Both the position numbers and the translations under genes were made by a program. Shown one piece after another: positions 1 through 5,460 of a DNA stretch of 5,460 nucleotides (positions are counted from its first letter, which is position 1; each line of letters begins with the position of its first letter). The notes beneath the pieces are model-generated. The model was not told the DNA's origin and made no database searches. It saw nothing but the letters and a program-made list of their open reading frames with translations. Source of the DNA: Arenicellales bacterium (GTDB lineage Bacteria; Pseudomonadota; Gammaproteobacteria; Arenicellales; UBA868); assembly GCA_028825345.1 (NCBI GenBank), contig JAPKAJ010000159.1:1-5460 (forward strand), read 5' to 3'.

Positions 1-51
<51 letters not shown>

Positions 52-101
52 TTTAACTGAACCAATCCAAACAACCTCTGGATGCGGGCCAATGAGCCTA
101 T

Positions 102-506
102 ATGATAAAGAACGACTGCCTTTTTTGTGACTCAGATAATGCTGAGCTGATCGAAGAAAACGAGCTTTGCTACAGCCGTAGAGACGGATATCCGGTGACA
201 CCCAGACATACGCTGATTATTCCAAAAAGGCATGTAGCGTCTTACTTTGATCTGTACGATCGCGAAGTCAGGGCGATGCACCAAATGTTGATCGAGATGA
301 AAAATAAAATACAGGGATCCGATGAGACCGTTAGCGGGTTTAATATTGGTGTGAACGCTGGCGAGGATGCGGGCCAGTCAATATTTCATGTGCACATGCA
401 TTTAATTCCGAGAAGAAAAGGGGATATCGACAACCCACAAGGAGGCGTTCGTGGCGTAATCCCCAATAGACGGACCTATACCAGGAAGTTTAAGGAATCG
501 CAGTAA
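102..506 (+). CDS. HIT family protein (histidine-triad nucleotide-binding hydrolase/transferase)
   Basis: The 134-residue protein is a complete small HIT-domain enzyme, a cytoplasmic family that hydrolyses or transfers nucleotides from substrates such as dinucleoside polyphosphates or AMP-lysine/aminoacyl-AMP; the substrate here is unknown. The histidine triad is H96-V-H98-M-H100-L-I, and by family knowledge H98 is the nucleophile. It is preceded by the usual N81-x-G-x-N-x-G and G91-Q-S segments. An N-terminal C6-x-x-C9 pair together with H44 resembles the zinc site found in some bacterial HIT proteins. After the triad comes a basic tail with R104-R-K-G-D and a G-G-V-R-G-V-I-P segment, seen in a proteobacterial HIT subgroup. 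ATG at 102 is the first start after an in-frame TGA at 93-95. There is no convincing Shine-Dalgarno sequence, only GAG at 94-96. The gene starts 50 bases after the tRNA-Ser, so it may be read from the tRNA transcript. It is less GC-rich than its neighbours: 166 of 360 bases (46%) in 121-480. Confidence 0.93.
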   Translation: MIKNDCLFCDSDNAELIEENELCYSRRDGYPVTPRHTLIIPKRHVASYFDLYDREVRAMHQMLIEMKNKIQGSDETVSGFNIGVNAGEDAGQSIFHVHMHLIPRRKGDIDNPQGGVRGVIPNRRTYTRKFKESQ

Positions 507-613
507 TCCGAGGATCTCACACCCTTGGTGAATAGCAAAAATCCGTGAATGCGAAGCCACCCGAGTCGCAGAATCTGCAGTAAAGAATAATAGGCATGTG
601 GCGCGACCGTTGG

Positions 614-683
614 GGCCAAGCGTCACCGGCGCCGCAGAAGGCGCTTTGTAATGGTCCTGGCGTTAGCAGGCGCTTGGCCAGGA
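614..683. repeat. Overlapping inverted repeats between convergent genes, possible bidirectional terminator
   Basis: The gap between the HIT gene and the pseudokinase gene holds three perfect inverted repeats. The outer one is 9 bp (GGCCAAGCG at 614-622 with CGCTTGGCC at 671-679). Inside it lies a 5-bp GC hairpin (GCGCC at 629-633, loop GCAGAA, GGCGC at 640-644) followed by TTT. A 7-bp repeat (TCCTGGC at 655-661 with GCCAGGA at 677-683) shares bases 677-679 with the outer repeat, so the two pairings exclude each other. The position, 3' to two converging genes, suits transcription termination, but neither strand has a proper U tract. The repeats are directly visible; the function is inferred. 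I see no gene in the rest of 507-696. Confidence 0.45.
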
Positions 684-696
684 AAGTGATTCTGAT

Positions 697-3600
697 TCAA
701 CCTCCGGCGTTGCTCGGTTGAGACTCACCCAGCACCCGCAAATTGTCTTCTGCCGCGCGATTCCCCTGAAGGGCAGCCTCATTAAACCAGTGCACCGCGA
801 CTGCCCGGTTTGGTGGGACACCCTCGTAGCCTGTCATGTATAGAACTCCGAGGTTTGTCTGTGCTGGGGCATACCCTTGCTCGGCCGCCTTTTGGTACCA
901 GAACGCAGCCGAGCGATAGTCAGCATCGATTACCAGGCCGTCGAAGTAAAAATCTGCAAGATCAGACTGTGCCCAAGCGTTACCCTGGCTGGCGGCCAAT
1001 TGCACCGGAGCGAGGGCCGCACTGAACATACCTATAGCCCGGGGTTTATCACGGCCTGTTCCGCGGGCTTCGAGCAGCATCCGCGCGACTCGGACCTGAG
1101 CTCTGGGGTAATTGCGCTCGGCCAGGGGTTGAAGGAACTGGTATGCCTCACGGTAGTTTCCGCCATAGTAGGACTTGATACCACCAGCGAGATTCAACTG
1201 ATCCTGCTCTTTGGCCATTTCCCGAGCTTTAGAGATCCGGGCGTCTGCCTCCGCCTGCAGGCGTTGTTGCTCGGTAGCAAGATATTCTCGACGTTGCAGG
1301 TGCTCAATCAGTGTGCCAACGCCGGCATCCGTGGGGTCGATTGCTTTGGCAATCTGCAGGCTTCGTGCTGCATTGCCTAATTCATTTTGTGACAGGGCAT
1401 CGCGGGCTTGTCGCAGGTAGAAGGCTGTGATGTTGCCGATGCCGTTGCGGGCCCGTTGGTTGGCGGGGTCAAGATCCAAGGCGGCGCGGTACAAGGTTAG
1501 GGCGTTCTCTCCAGGCGGATCTATCAGTCGGTCAGTGTCAAAGGCGGTCAGTGCCCGGGCCAGTAGCGCCTCTATTTGTTGACTTCGCTCACGCTCCCGG
1601 CGGTGTTGCTCCATCTGCGCTTGGGCCAGTGCTTTTTCGCGCGCCAACGCCTCTTGCCAGTGCGTTTGTGCGCGATCAATCTGTGCGGAAGTTTGGGTAA
1701 AGTGCTTATGTCCCGCTATAACACTTGCTGCCAGGGATAACTGTTCACGCGCGTTAGTGAACTCCTTGGCATCTACCAGATTGTCAATGCGGGCGAGTAT
1801 ACGGGCGATTATCTCCTTAACACCGCGGGTAGCGGTTTTGTTTTGTGGATCTATGCGCAGTATGGCAGTGAACTCGCTGTAGGCACTGGCACCGGGTGGG
1901 TCGATCAGGCGCCCTTGTGCCAGATATTCTTGAGCTCGAGCAAAGTGGGGCTCACTAAGAAGCTTAAGTTGCTCAGCATCTCTATACGCGTTAACCCGGT
2001 TTAGATCATCTTGCTTTAAGAAGTCCTGCGCCGCGGCGGGTAGTGAGGTGCTGACCACTTGCTGGATATTGGGCGATTCACGACTGGGCTTTGGGGGTGG
2101 CTCATGGGTAGTAGCACCGATAATTTCGATCGTAGTACGCGTGGTTGTTTCCAAGGGAGTCGGCCTTGGCGTTGTCAGCAGGTAAATAACCAGGAGTGCA
2201 GACAGCGTGATCAGCGCGCCCAGGGCTAACCGCATTGTCAGATGTCGGTACAGTCCTTGCAGTGAGGAGCCTAGAACTTTCCCAACAGAGCCTAAGAATG
2301 AGGCGGTACTTCTTGAGGATTGATGAGGCGTAGTGCGGTGCTTGCCCGGTTTCGTGGGGCGCAATGTGAAATCGTTGTAGGGCTTGCCTGTCAGCACTTT
2401 ACCCGCGCTCTCCAGATCATTTGCGATCTCCAACCCAGGGCTCGATGATCTCGTTACTTCAAGCGCTTTGAGCGTGTCTTCAAAAGCCTCACGGGATTCG
2501 CTGAAAATAGGCTCTTGCCTCGCAGACCCTTTTTCCGGAGCAGCCTGGATAGGCGAGGCTAGCTCTGTCTCAGTCGGAACTTGAATGGCGGCCTTTACCC
2601 GAGGCGCCGCGTTTGACCGCGACCTTGCTTCATTGTTTTTGGGGTTTTGATCCTTTGCCACCTTGCCCAGCGCTGATAGCGCAATGGCGCTTGCGCCACG
2701 CAGCATTTTTGACCGCGTTTGCGATACGGTTGGAGACTGCGAATTGAGCCCAGCTTGGGGCGGGTTAATTGGTTCGACAGATGGTCGCGAAACGTTAGTG
2801 GCGGAGTCCTGAACGGGCTCTGATTCACTATCCGCTGCTGGGTGAATTGATGCGGTCGGGTCGAGAGCGCTGACGATTGTCTCGGCGTCTTGTGGCCTGG
2901 CCGCAGGCTCTAATGCCAGCAACTGATCGATGAGCGTTAGAATAGATCGGGAAAAATAGTCTTTTCCAGCCTCAATCGCCGGTACCAGGGGGTCATCTTG
3001 ACCTCGGTCTGTGACGCTCAGTCGGGTTAGCGCGTCGGTCGGCCCAACACGGCAGGCTCCCTGATAGAGGATAGCCCCAAGAGCGTAATAATCAGTCCAG
3101 CGACCCAGTTGCCCGCGAAAACTGGCGAGTTCGGGAGCCCGGTAATCGTGCCCATTGGATTTATCTTCTGCGGGGTAGTGCAGCTTGTCCGTAGTAAAAC
3201 CACAGATAAGGAGTTTGTCTTCATCCGCTAGCAGAATTCGTTGCGGGCTGAGTTCAAGGTGCAGGGCACCGGCGTCATGAGCCGCGTCGAGATAGGTTAC
3301 TGCCGAATAAAGAATAGTCTTTAGCGTTTCCTCCGGGAGTCGTTCGCCGGTGTTCAGCAGGTCAGCCAGCGACGCGCGGATGCGTAGATCGATGGCATAC
3401 CACGCTGTGCCATCCTTTTCTTCGTAGCGGGAGATTCGACCGGGATGATCTATCTGGCTGAGTACCCGGGCCAATAATAGGAATTCGCTGAGCCCTTGTT
3501 CAAAGTCGGGATTAAAGTCAGCATCGCAAAGGAGAAGGGAAACACCGTCTTGATCGCGCAGAGCGAATTGCAGCGGAAAATACTCCTGGATAACAATGCC

Positions 3601-3777
3601 ACCGTTGTTCGCTGTGTAGGTAAACCCGCTGTCAGCTTGCACAAGCATCCGGGAGATGATGTTGTTGCCAAGCTGTGCTCCTGTCTGAAGTGGAGTTGCC
3701 CGCAGTTCGCCGGGATTACGGTTGTCGGCGCTGGTTGATGCTCCGGCGTTTGGTTCCGTGTGTGAATCAGCGGTCAT
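697..3777 (-). CDS. Transmembrane pseudokinase with TPR-like and Sel1-like repeats
   Basis: The 1026-residue protein has five parts. Residues about 38-306 have a Ser/Thr-kinase (PknB-like) fold: N-lobe I61-V-I-Q-E-Y-F-P, catalytic-loop remnant H173-L-E-L-S-P-Q-R, Y212-R-A-P-E, and W227-T-D-Y-Y-A-L-G of helix F. The ATP lysine is Q64, the helix-C glutamate is replaced by L102, the catalytic Asp is E175, the loop Lys and Asn are S177 and R180, and DFG reads C192-G-F, so it is probably catalytically dead. Residues about 307-510 are a Ser/Pro/Ala-rich linker. A single membrane helix follows at about 516-536, with basic residues before it, which places the kinase fold in the cytoplasm and the rest in the periplasm. 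Residues about 580-860 hold two TPR-like modules, each with an R-L-I-D-P-P-G motif, plus charged coiled-coil stretches. Residues about 862-1012 hold three or four Sel1-like repeats. ATG at 3777 is the only start after an in-frame TAA (3796-3798), and no Shine-Dalgarno sequence is evident. A signalling receptor or scaffold role is inference. Confidence 0.9.
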   Translation of the reverse strand: MTADSHTEPNAGASTSADNRNPGELRATPLQTGAQLGNNIISRMLVQADSGFTYTANNGGIVIQEYFPLQFALRDQDGVSLLLCDADFNPDFEQGLSEFLLLARVLSQIDHPGRISRYEEKDGTAWYAIDLRIRASLADLLNTGERLPEETLKTILYSAVTYLDAAHDAGALHLELSPQRILLADEDKLLICGFTTDKLHYPAEDKSNGHDYRAPELASFRGQLGRWTDYYALGAILYQGACRVGPTDALTRLSVTDRGQDDPLVPAIEAGKDYFSRSILTLIDQLLALEPAARPQDAETIVSALDPTASIHPAADSESEPVQDSATNVSRPSVEPINPPQAGLNSQSPTVSQTRSKMLRGASAIALSALGKVAKDQNPKNNEARSRSNAAPRVKAAIQVPTETELASPIQAAPEKGSARQEPIFSESREAFEDTLKALEVTRSSSPGLEIANDLESAGKVLTGKPYNDFTLRPTKPGKHRTTPHQSSRSTASFLGSVGKVLGSSLQGLYRHLTMRLALGALITLSALLVIYLLTTPRPTPLETTTRTTIEIIGATTHEPPPKPSRESPNIQQVVSTSLPAAAQDFLKQDDLNRVNAYRDAEQLKLLSEPHFARAQEYLAQGRLIDPPGASAYSEFTAILRIDPQNKTATRGVKEIIARILARIDNLVDAKEFTNAREQLSLAASVIAGHKHFTQTSAQIDRAQTHWQEALAREKALAQAQMEQHRRERERSQQIEALLARALTAFDTDRLIDPPGENALTLYRAALDLDPANQRARNGIGNITAFYLRQARDALSQNELGNAARSLQIAKAIDPTDAGVGTLIEHLQRREYLATEQQRLQAEADARISKAREMAKEQDQLNLAGGIKSYYGGNYREAYQFLQPLAERNYPRAQVRVARMLLEARGTGRDKPRAIGMFSAALAPVQLAASQGNAWAQSDLADFYFDGLVIDADYRSAAFWYQKAAEQGYAPAQTNLGVLYMTGYEGVPPNRAVAVHWFNEAALQGNRAAEDNLRVLGESQPSNAGG
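1426..1938 (-). repeat. Duplicated TPR-like module within the pseudokinase protein
   Basis: Two segments of the protein, residues about 614-657 (bases 1807-1938) and 741-784 (bases 1426-1557), align without gaps. Both begin R-A, share an identical R-L-I-D-P-P-G (623-629 and 750-756), continue with an A-x-x-x-(F/Y)-x-A-x-L helix and D-P-x-N, and end with A-x-R-x-G-(I/V). The pattern fits the A and B helices of TPR-like repeats. The two copies are 127 residues apart, and a helical stretch rich in Ala, Gln, Glu and Arg lies between them. The copies have diverged at DNA level, so the duplication is not recent. Confidence 0.7.
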
Positions 3778-3795
3778 GTTGTTGCATCTGCGCTG

Positions 3796-4052
3796 TTATA
3801 TCTCTGGATAAAGTAGCGGGGCCGGGATGCCGAGGCTTTTGAGCCAAAAGGTCGTAAAGCAGTCGCTATTCCCAATCTTGAGGTAACTAATGTGTGCACC
3901 GCTTGTAACTGTTTTTCCAAGCGAGTCGAAGATCCTGTTCAGGTGTTTGTTCTGATCGAATTTCAGGTTGAGATTCCAAGATCAGGGTAAATTTTGTCTG
4001 GCTGGCTGAATGCGCCGTTTAGGCCCATATAATACCCGGATTCCGAAGCCAT
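3796..4052 (-). pseudogene. Small unidentified gene broken by a -1 frameshift, upstream of the pseudokinase
   Basis: On the minus strand an ATG at 4052 opens a frame of 29 codons (starting MASESGYYMGLNGAF) that stops at TGA 3963-3965. An overlapping frame, one base off, is open from 3981 to TAA at 3796-3798 and ends FWLKSLGIPAPLLYPEI. Neither half has a convincing start/stop arrangement alone, but one added base between 3963 and 3984 joins them into about 85 residues; an extra G in the GG at 3976-3977 would read P-D-L-G-N-L-N-L-K-F. In the second half I count GC of about 59% at third codon positions, 43% at first and 38% at second, which is the pattern of real coding sequence in a genome of this composition. 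The stop lies 18 bases before the pseudokinase ATG, as in an operon. I do not recognise the family. It could be a decayed gene, a sequencing or assembly error in a functional gene, or a chance pair of open frames. No slippery heptamer supports programmed frameshifting. Confidence 0.5.
4006..4033 (+). promoter_or_regulatory. Candidate promoter facing the aminotransferase gene
   Basis: A perfect TATAAT lies at 4028-4033, with a poor -35 (CTGAAT at 4006-4011, three of six matches) at 16-bp spacing. It would give a leader of about 130 bases before the aminotransferase ATG. The caution is that TATAAT falls on the Tyr-Tyr-Met codons near the start of the broken minus-strand gene, so the match could be an accident of coding sequence. 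Confidence 0.3.
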
Positions 4053-4098
4053 TTATAGATGAATGATCCATTCGACTGGAAGATTTGGCCCGAGAGCC

Positions 4099-4128
4099 TC
4101 TATGTCTAAAGAAAAGATAAAGTGCCAA
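4099..4128 (-). promoter_or_regulatory. Candidate promoter for the broken small gene and the pseudokinase
   Basis: Read on the minus strand, TTGGCA (4128 to 4123, five of six matches to the -35 consensus) is followed after 18 bases by CATAGA (4104 to 4099, three of six matches to the -10). Transcription would start near 4092, about 40 bases before the ATG at 4052. The position is sensible, because no other gap upstream of the pseudokinase could hold its promoter unless it starts within the broken gene, but the -10 is weak. Confidence 0.25.
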
Positions 4129-4170
4129 CCCTGGTTTCTATTCCAGATTAACGCAAGCGGCCTAGGTTAA
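4102..4170 (+). CDS. Possible 22-codon small ORF overlapping the aminotransferase start
   Basis: The ORF starts at ATG 4102, with GAGAG at 4092-4096 as a plausible Shine-Dalgarno sequence five bases upstream. It encodes 22 residues beginning MSKEKIKCQPWFLFQ and stops at TAA 4168-4170. That stop shares its last A with the aminotransferase ATG (TAATG), the classic layout for translational coupling. The aminotransferase has only a weak ribosome site of its own (AGG at 4164-4166), which fits coupling. The frame is also open upstream to another ATG at 4063, giving 35 codons. No family is recognised, and at this length chance is a real alternative. Confidence 0.22.
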   Translation: MSKEKIKCQPWFLFQINASGLG

Positions 4171-5348
4171 TGACAGTAATCCACAAGCTTCGAGCAAGCC
4201 GCCGTATGCAGCAGGTGCAAGCGCCTATTATTCCAACGATCGAGGATTTGATCCAGGCTAATCCGGGTACGATTTCCCTAGGTCAGGGGGTGGTGCACTA
4301 TGGGCCGCCACAGACCGTGCATGAGGCGATCAGCAGATTCTGGGACGACCCACTGAGCCACCTATATGGTCCAGTTGAGGGGATTGACCCGTTGAGAGAG
4401 GCTCTTGTTGAGAAGCTCTCCCTGGAGAATGGAATCGCCGCACAGGGGCGAGCGGTGGTGGTCACAGCCGGAAGTAATATGGGATTCCTCAACGTGCTTT
4501 TGGCGATCAGTGATCCGGGCGATGAATTTATTCTGCCAGGGCCTTTTTATTTCAATCAGGAAATGGCCGTGAGGATTGCAGGCTGTGTCCCGGTCGCAGT
4601 GCCTACAGATGTCGATGGTCAGTTAGATCTCAAGGCGCTTGAAAGCGCTATTACCCCACGAACACGGGCCATAGTCACTGTGTCACCGAATAACCCAACC
4701 GGCGTCGTATACCCGGAAGCAGATCTTCGGGCGGTGAACCGGCTATGCCTTGAGCAGGGCATCTACCATATCAGCGACGAGGCTTACGAGTACTTCCTTT
4801 ACGATGGTGTGCAGCATTTCTCACCAGGCGCAATCACCGACAGCGCCCAGCACACGATCTGCCTATACTCGCTGAGCAAGGCCTACGGCTTTGCCAGCTG
4901 GCGCATCGGCTACGCGTCAGTGCCTGAATCGCTGATGGGGGCCTTGCGCAAGATTCAGGACACTAATGTTATTTGCGCTACGGTGATAGCGCAATATGCC
5001 GCTATCGGCGCACTGCAGTCCGGTCGTGACTACTGCATGCCTTATGTGGCTGAGCTCGCAGCTGTGCGCGCCCAGGCGCTGGATGCGGTCGAATCGATAA
5101 CAGACAAAGTTCGCCTGTTGCCTGGTGAGGGAGCGTTTTACCTGTTTCTTGAGGTCCCCGGTTATGCTGATGGCGACCTTCGCCTTGCGACCCGGTTGAT
5201 CAAAGAGCATGGAGTTGCGGTGATCCCCGGTAGTGCTTTCGGGGTGACTGATCGTTGCACACTGCGCGTCTCTTTTGGCGCTTTGCAAAGTGCCAGCGCT
5301 ATCGACGGTATTGGACGATTGATGTCAGGACTCAACGCGCTGGCCTGA
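4170..5348 (+). CDS. PLP-dependent aminotransferase, class I/II (fold type I)
   Basis: The 392-residue protein has the usual length for a cytoplasmic aspartate-aminotransferase-like enzyme, which moves an amino group between an amino acid and a 2-oxo acid using pyridoxal phosphate. The Schiff-base lysine is K237 in S234-L-S-K-A-Y-G, followed by W245-R-I-G-Y, whose Arg normally binds the PLP phosphate. N174-N-P-T-G supplies the cofactor Asn (N175), D203-E-A-Y contains the Asp that pairs with the pyridine nitrogen, and R366 in L-R-V-S-F-G matches the substrate-carboxylate Arg. The N-terminal N31-P-G-T-I-S-L-G-Q-G-V-V segment and G124-P-F-Y-F-N are typical of one aminotransferase subgroup whose substrate I cannot assign. 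All catalytic residues are present, so it is probably active. ATG at 4170 gives the expected N-terminus (R-x-x-R-R-M then P-I-I-P); the next Met (M13) would clip it. It is divergent from the pseudokinase region and followed by a hairpin and tRNA-Ser(GGA). Confidence 0.93.
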   Translation: MTVIHKLRASRRMQQVQAPIIPTIEDLIQANPGTISLGQGVVHYGPPQTVHEAISRFWDDPLSHLYGPVEGIDPLREALVEKLSLENGIAAQGRAVVVTAGSNMGFLNVLLAISDPGDEFILPGPFYFNQEMAVRIAGCVPVAVPTDVDGQLDLKALESAITPRTRAIVTVSPNNPTGVVYPEADLRAVNRLCLEQGIYHISDEAYEYFLYDGVQHFSPGAITDSAQHTICLYSLSKAYGFASWRIGYASVPESLMGALRKIQDTNVICATVIAQYAAIGALQSGRDYCMPYVAELAAVRAQALDAVESITDKVRLLPGEGAFYLFLEVPGYADGDLRLATRLIKEHGVAVIPGSAFGVTDRCTLRVSFGALQSASAIDGIGRLMSGLNALA

Positions 5349-5364
5349 CGTCGCTGAGACGGGT

Positions 5365-5381
5365 TTGCGCGTAGCGCGCAA
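5365..5381. terminator. GC-rich hairpin after the aminotransferase gene, possible terminator
   Basis: A perfect 7-bp stem (TTGCGCG at 5365-5371, CGCGCAA at 5375-5381) closes a three-base loop TAG, 16 bases after the aminotransferase stop and 24 bases before the mature end of tRNA-Ser(GGA). No run of T follows on the plus strand, so it is not a classic intrinsic terminator. It could instead mark the processing or promoter region of the tRNA: TTGCGC at 5365-5370 and GATACC at 5386-5391 are a very weak -35/-10 pair at 15-bp spacing. Confidence 0.35.
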
Positions 5382-5405
5382 GTCAGATACCCTTTGCCAC
5401 CCTAC

Positions 5406-5460
5406 GGAGAGGTGGCCGAGCGGTTGAAGGCGCACGCCTGGAAAGTGTGTATACGTTAAT
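5406..5460 (+). tRNA. tRNA-Ser(GGA), 5' part
   Basis: The gene runs off the window end. The acceptor 5' strand is GGAGAGG at 5406-5412 and the D arm follows. The anticodon stem is CACGC at 5433-5437 with GTGTG at 5445-5449, and the loop CTGGAAA puts anticodon GGA at 5440-5442, which reads UCC and UCU serine codons. The start of a long variable arm (TATACG) is visible. Only the 3' part of the variable arm, the T arm and the acceptor 3' strand are missing. Confidence 0.93.

Noticed and set aside
65..83. Hairpin ATCCA/TGGAT between the first tRNA and the HIT gene as a tRNA terminator.
   Set aside because: The stem is only 5 bp with a 9-base loop and no following T run, too weak to call.
101..106. 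TATGAT as a -10 promoter element for the HIT gene.
   Set aside because: It overlaps the start codon, so transcripts would begin inside the gene with no usable downstream start before the conserved region.
402..626. Minus-strand 74-codon frame overlapping the 3' end of the HIT gene.
   Set aside because: It overlaps conserved HIT sequence in antisense, and its product is unlike any family I recognise.
517..696. About 59 open codons directly after the pseudokinase TGA in the same frame, suggesting stop-codon readthrough or a second broken gene.
   Set aside because: The protein already ends naturally after its Sel1 repeats. The extension contains no repeat-like sequence, and the region is occupied by inverted repeats. 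It is most likely chance.
877..1380. Plus-strand open frame of 167 codons opposite the pseudokinase C-terminal region.
   Set aside because: It lies wholly antisense to the well-supported Sel1 and TPR coding region, and its translation shows no recognisable domain.
3963..3984. Programmed -1 ribosomal frameshifting in the broken small gene.
   Set aside because: The overlap between the two frames contains no X-XXY-YYZ slippery heptamer or A/T run, so a mutation or sequence error explains it better.

Overview
This 5.46 kb window looks like ordinary chromosomal DNA from a proteobacterium, most likely a gammaproteobacterium. Genes sit on both strands, base composition is around 55% G+C in the larger genes, the first serine tRNA has a genome-encoded CCA end, and the kinase-like protein carries the proteobacterial type of N-lobe motif (an [V/I]-x-I-x-E-Y-F-P signature). 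No integrase, transposase, phage, plasmid or CRISPR sequence is visible.

Layout. The window opens in the 3' half of a tRNA-Ser (1-51). It is followed on the same strand by a HIT-family nucleotide-binding hydrolase or transferase (102-506). A 190-base gap between convergent genes (507-696) holds overlapping inverted repeats. The largest gene, on the minus strand (697-3777), encodes a 1026-residue membrane protein. It has an N-terminal protein-kinase fold whose catalytic residues are almost all replaced, a low-complexity linker, one membrane helix, a duplicated TPR-like module with coiled-coil stretches, and C-terminal Sel1-like repeats. Just upstream on the same strand (3796-4052) is what looks like a short gene of about 85 codons broken by one missing base. 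It ends 18 bases before the pseudokinase start and may once have been its operon partner. Divergently, a class I/II PLP-dependent aminotransferase (4170-5348) runs to the right. A tiny ORF overlaps its start codon, and a GC-rich hairpin follows its stop. The window ends inside the 5' half of tRNA-Ser(GGA) (5406-5460).

How the parts fit. The genes do not form an obvious single pathway. The pseudokinase protein looks like an inner-membrane receptor or scaffold that joins a cytoplasmic non-catalytic kinase fold to periplasmic protein-interaction repeats. The HIT protein and the aminotransferase look like housekeeping or metabolic enzymes. The items most worth following up are the loss of all key kinase residues while the structural motifs persist, and the frameshifted small gene directly upstream of it.
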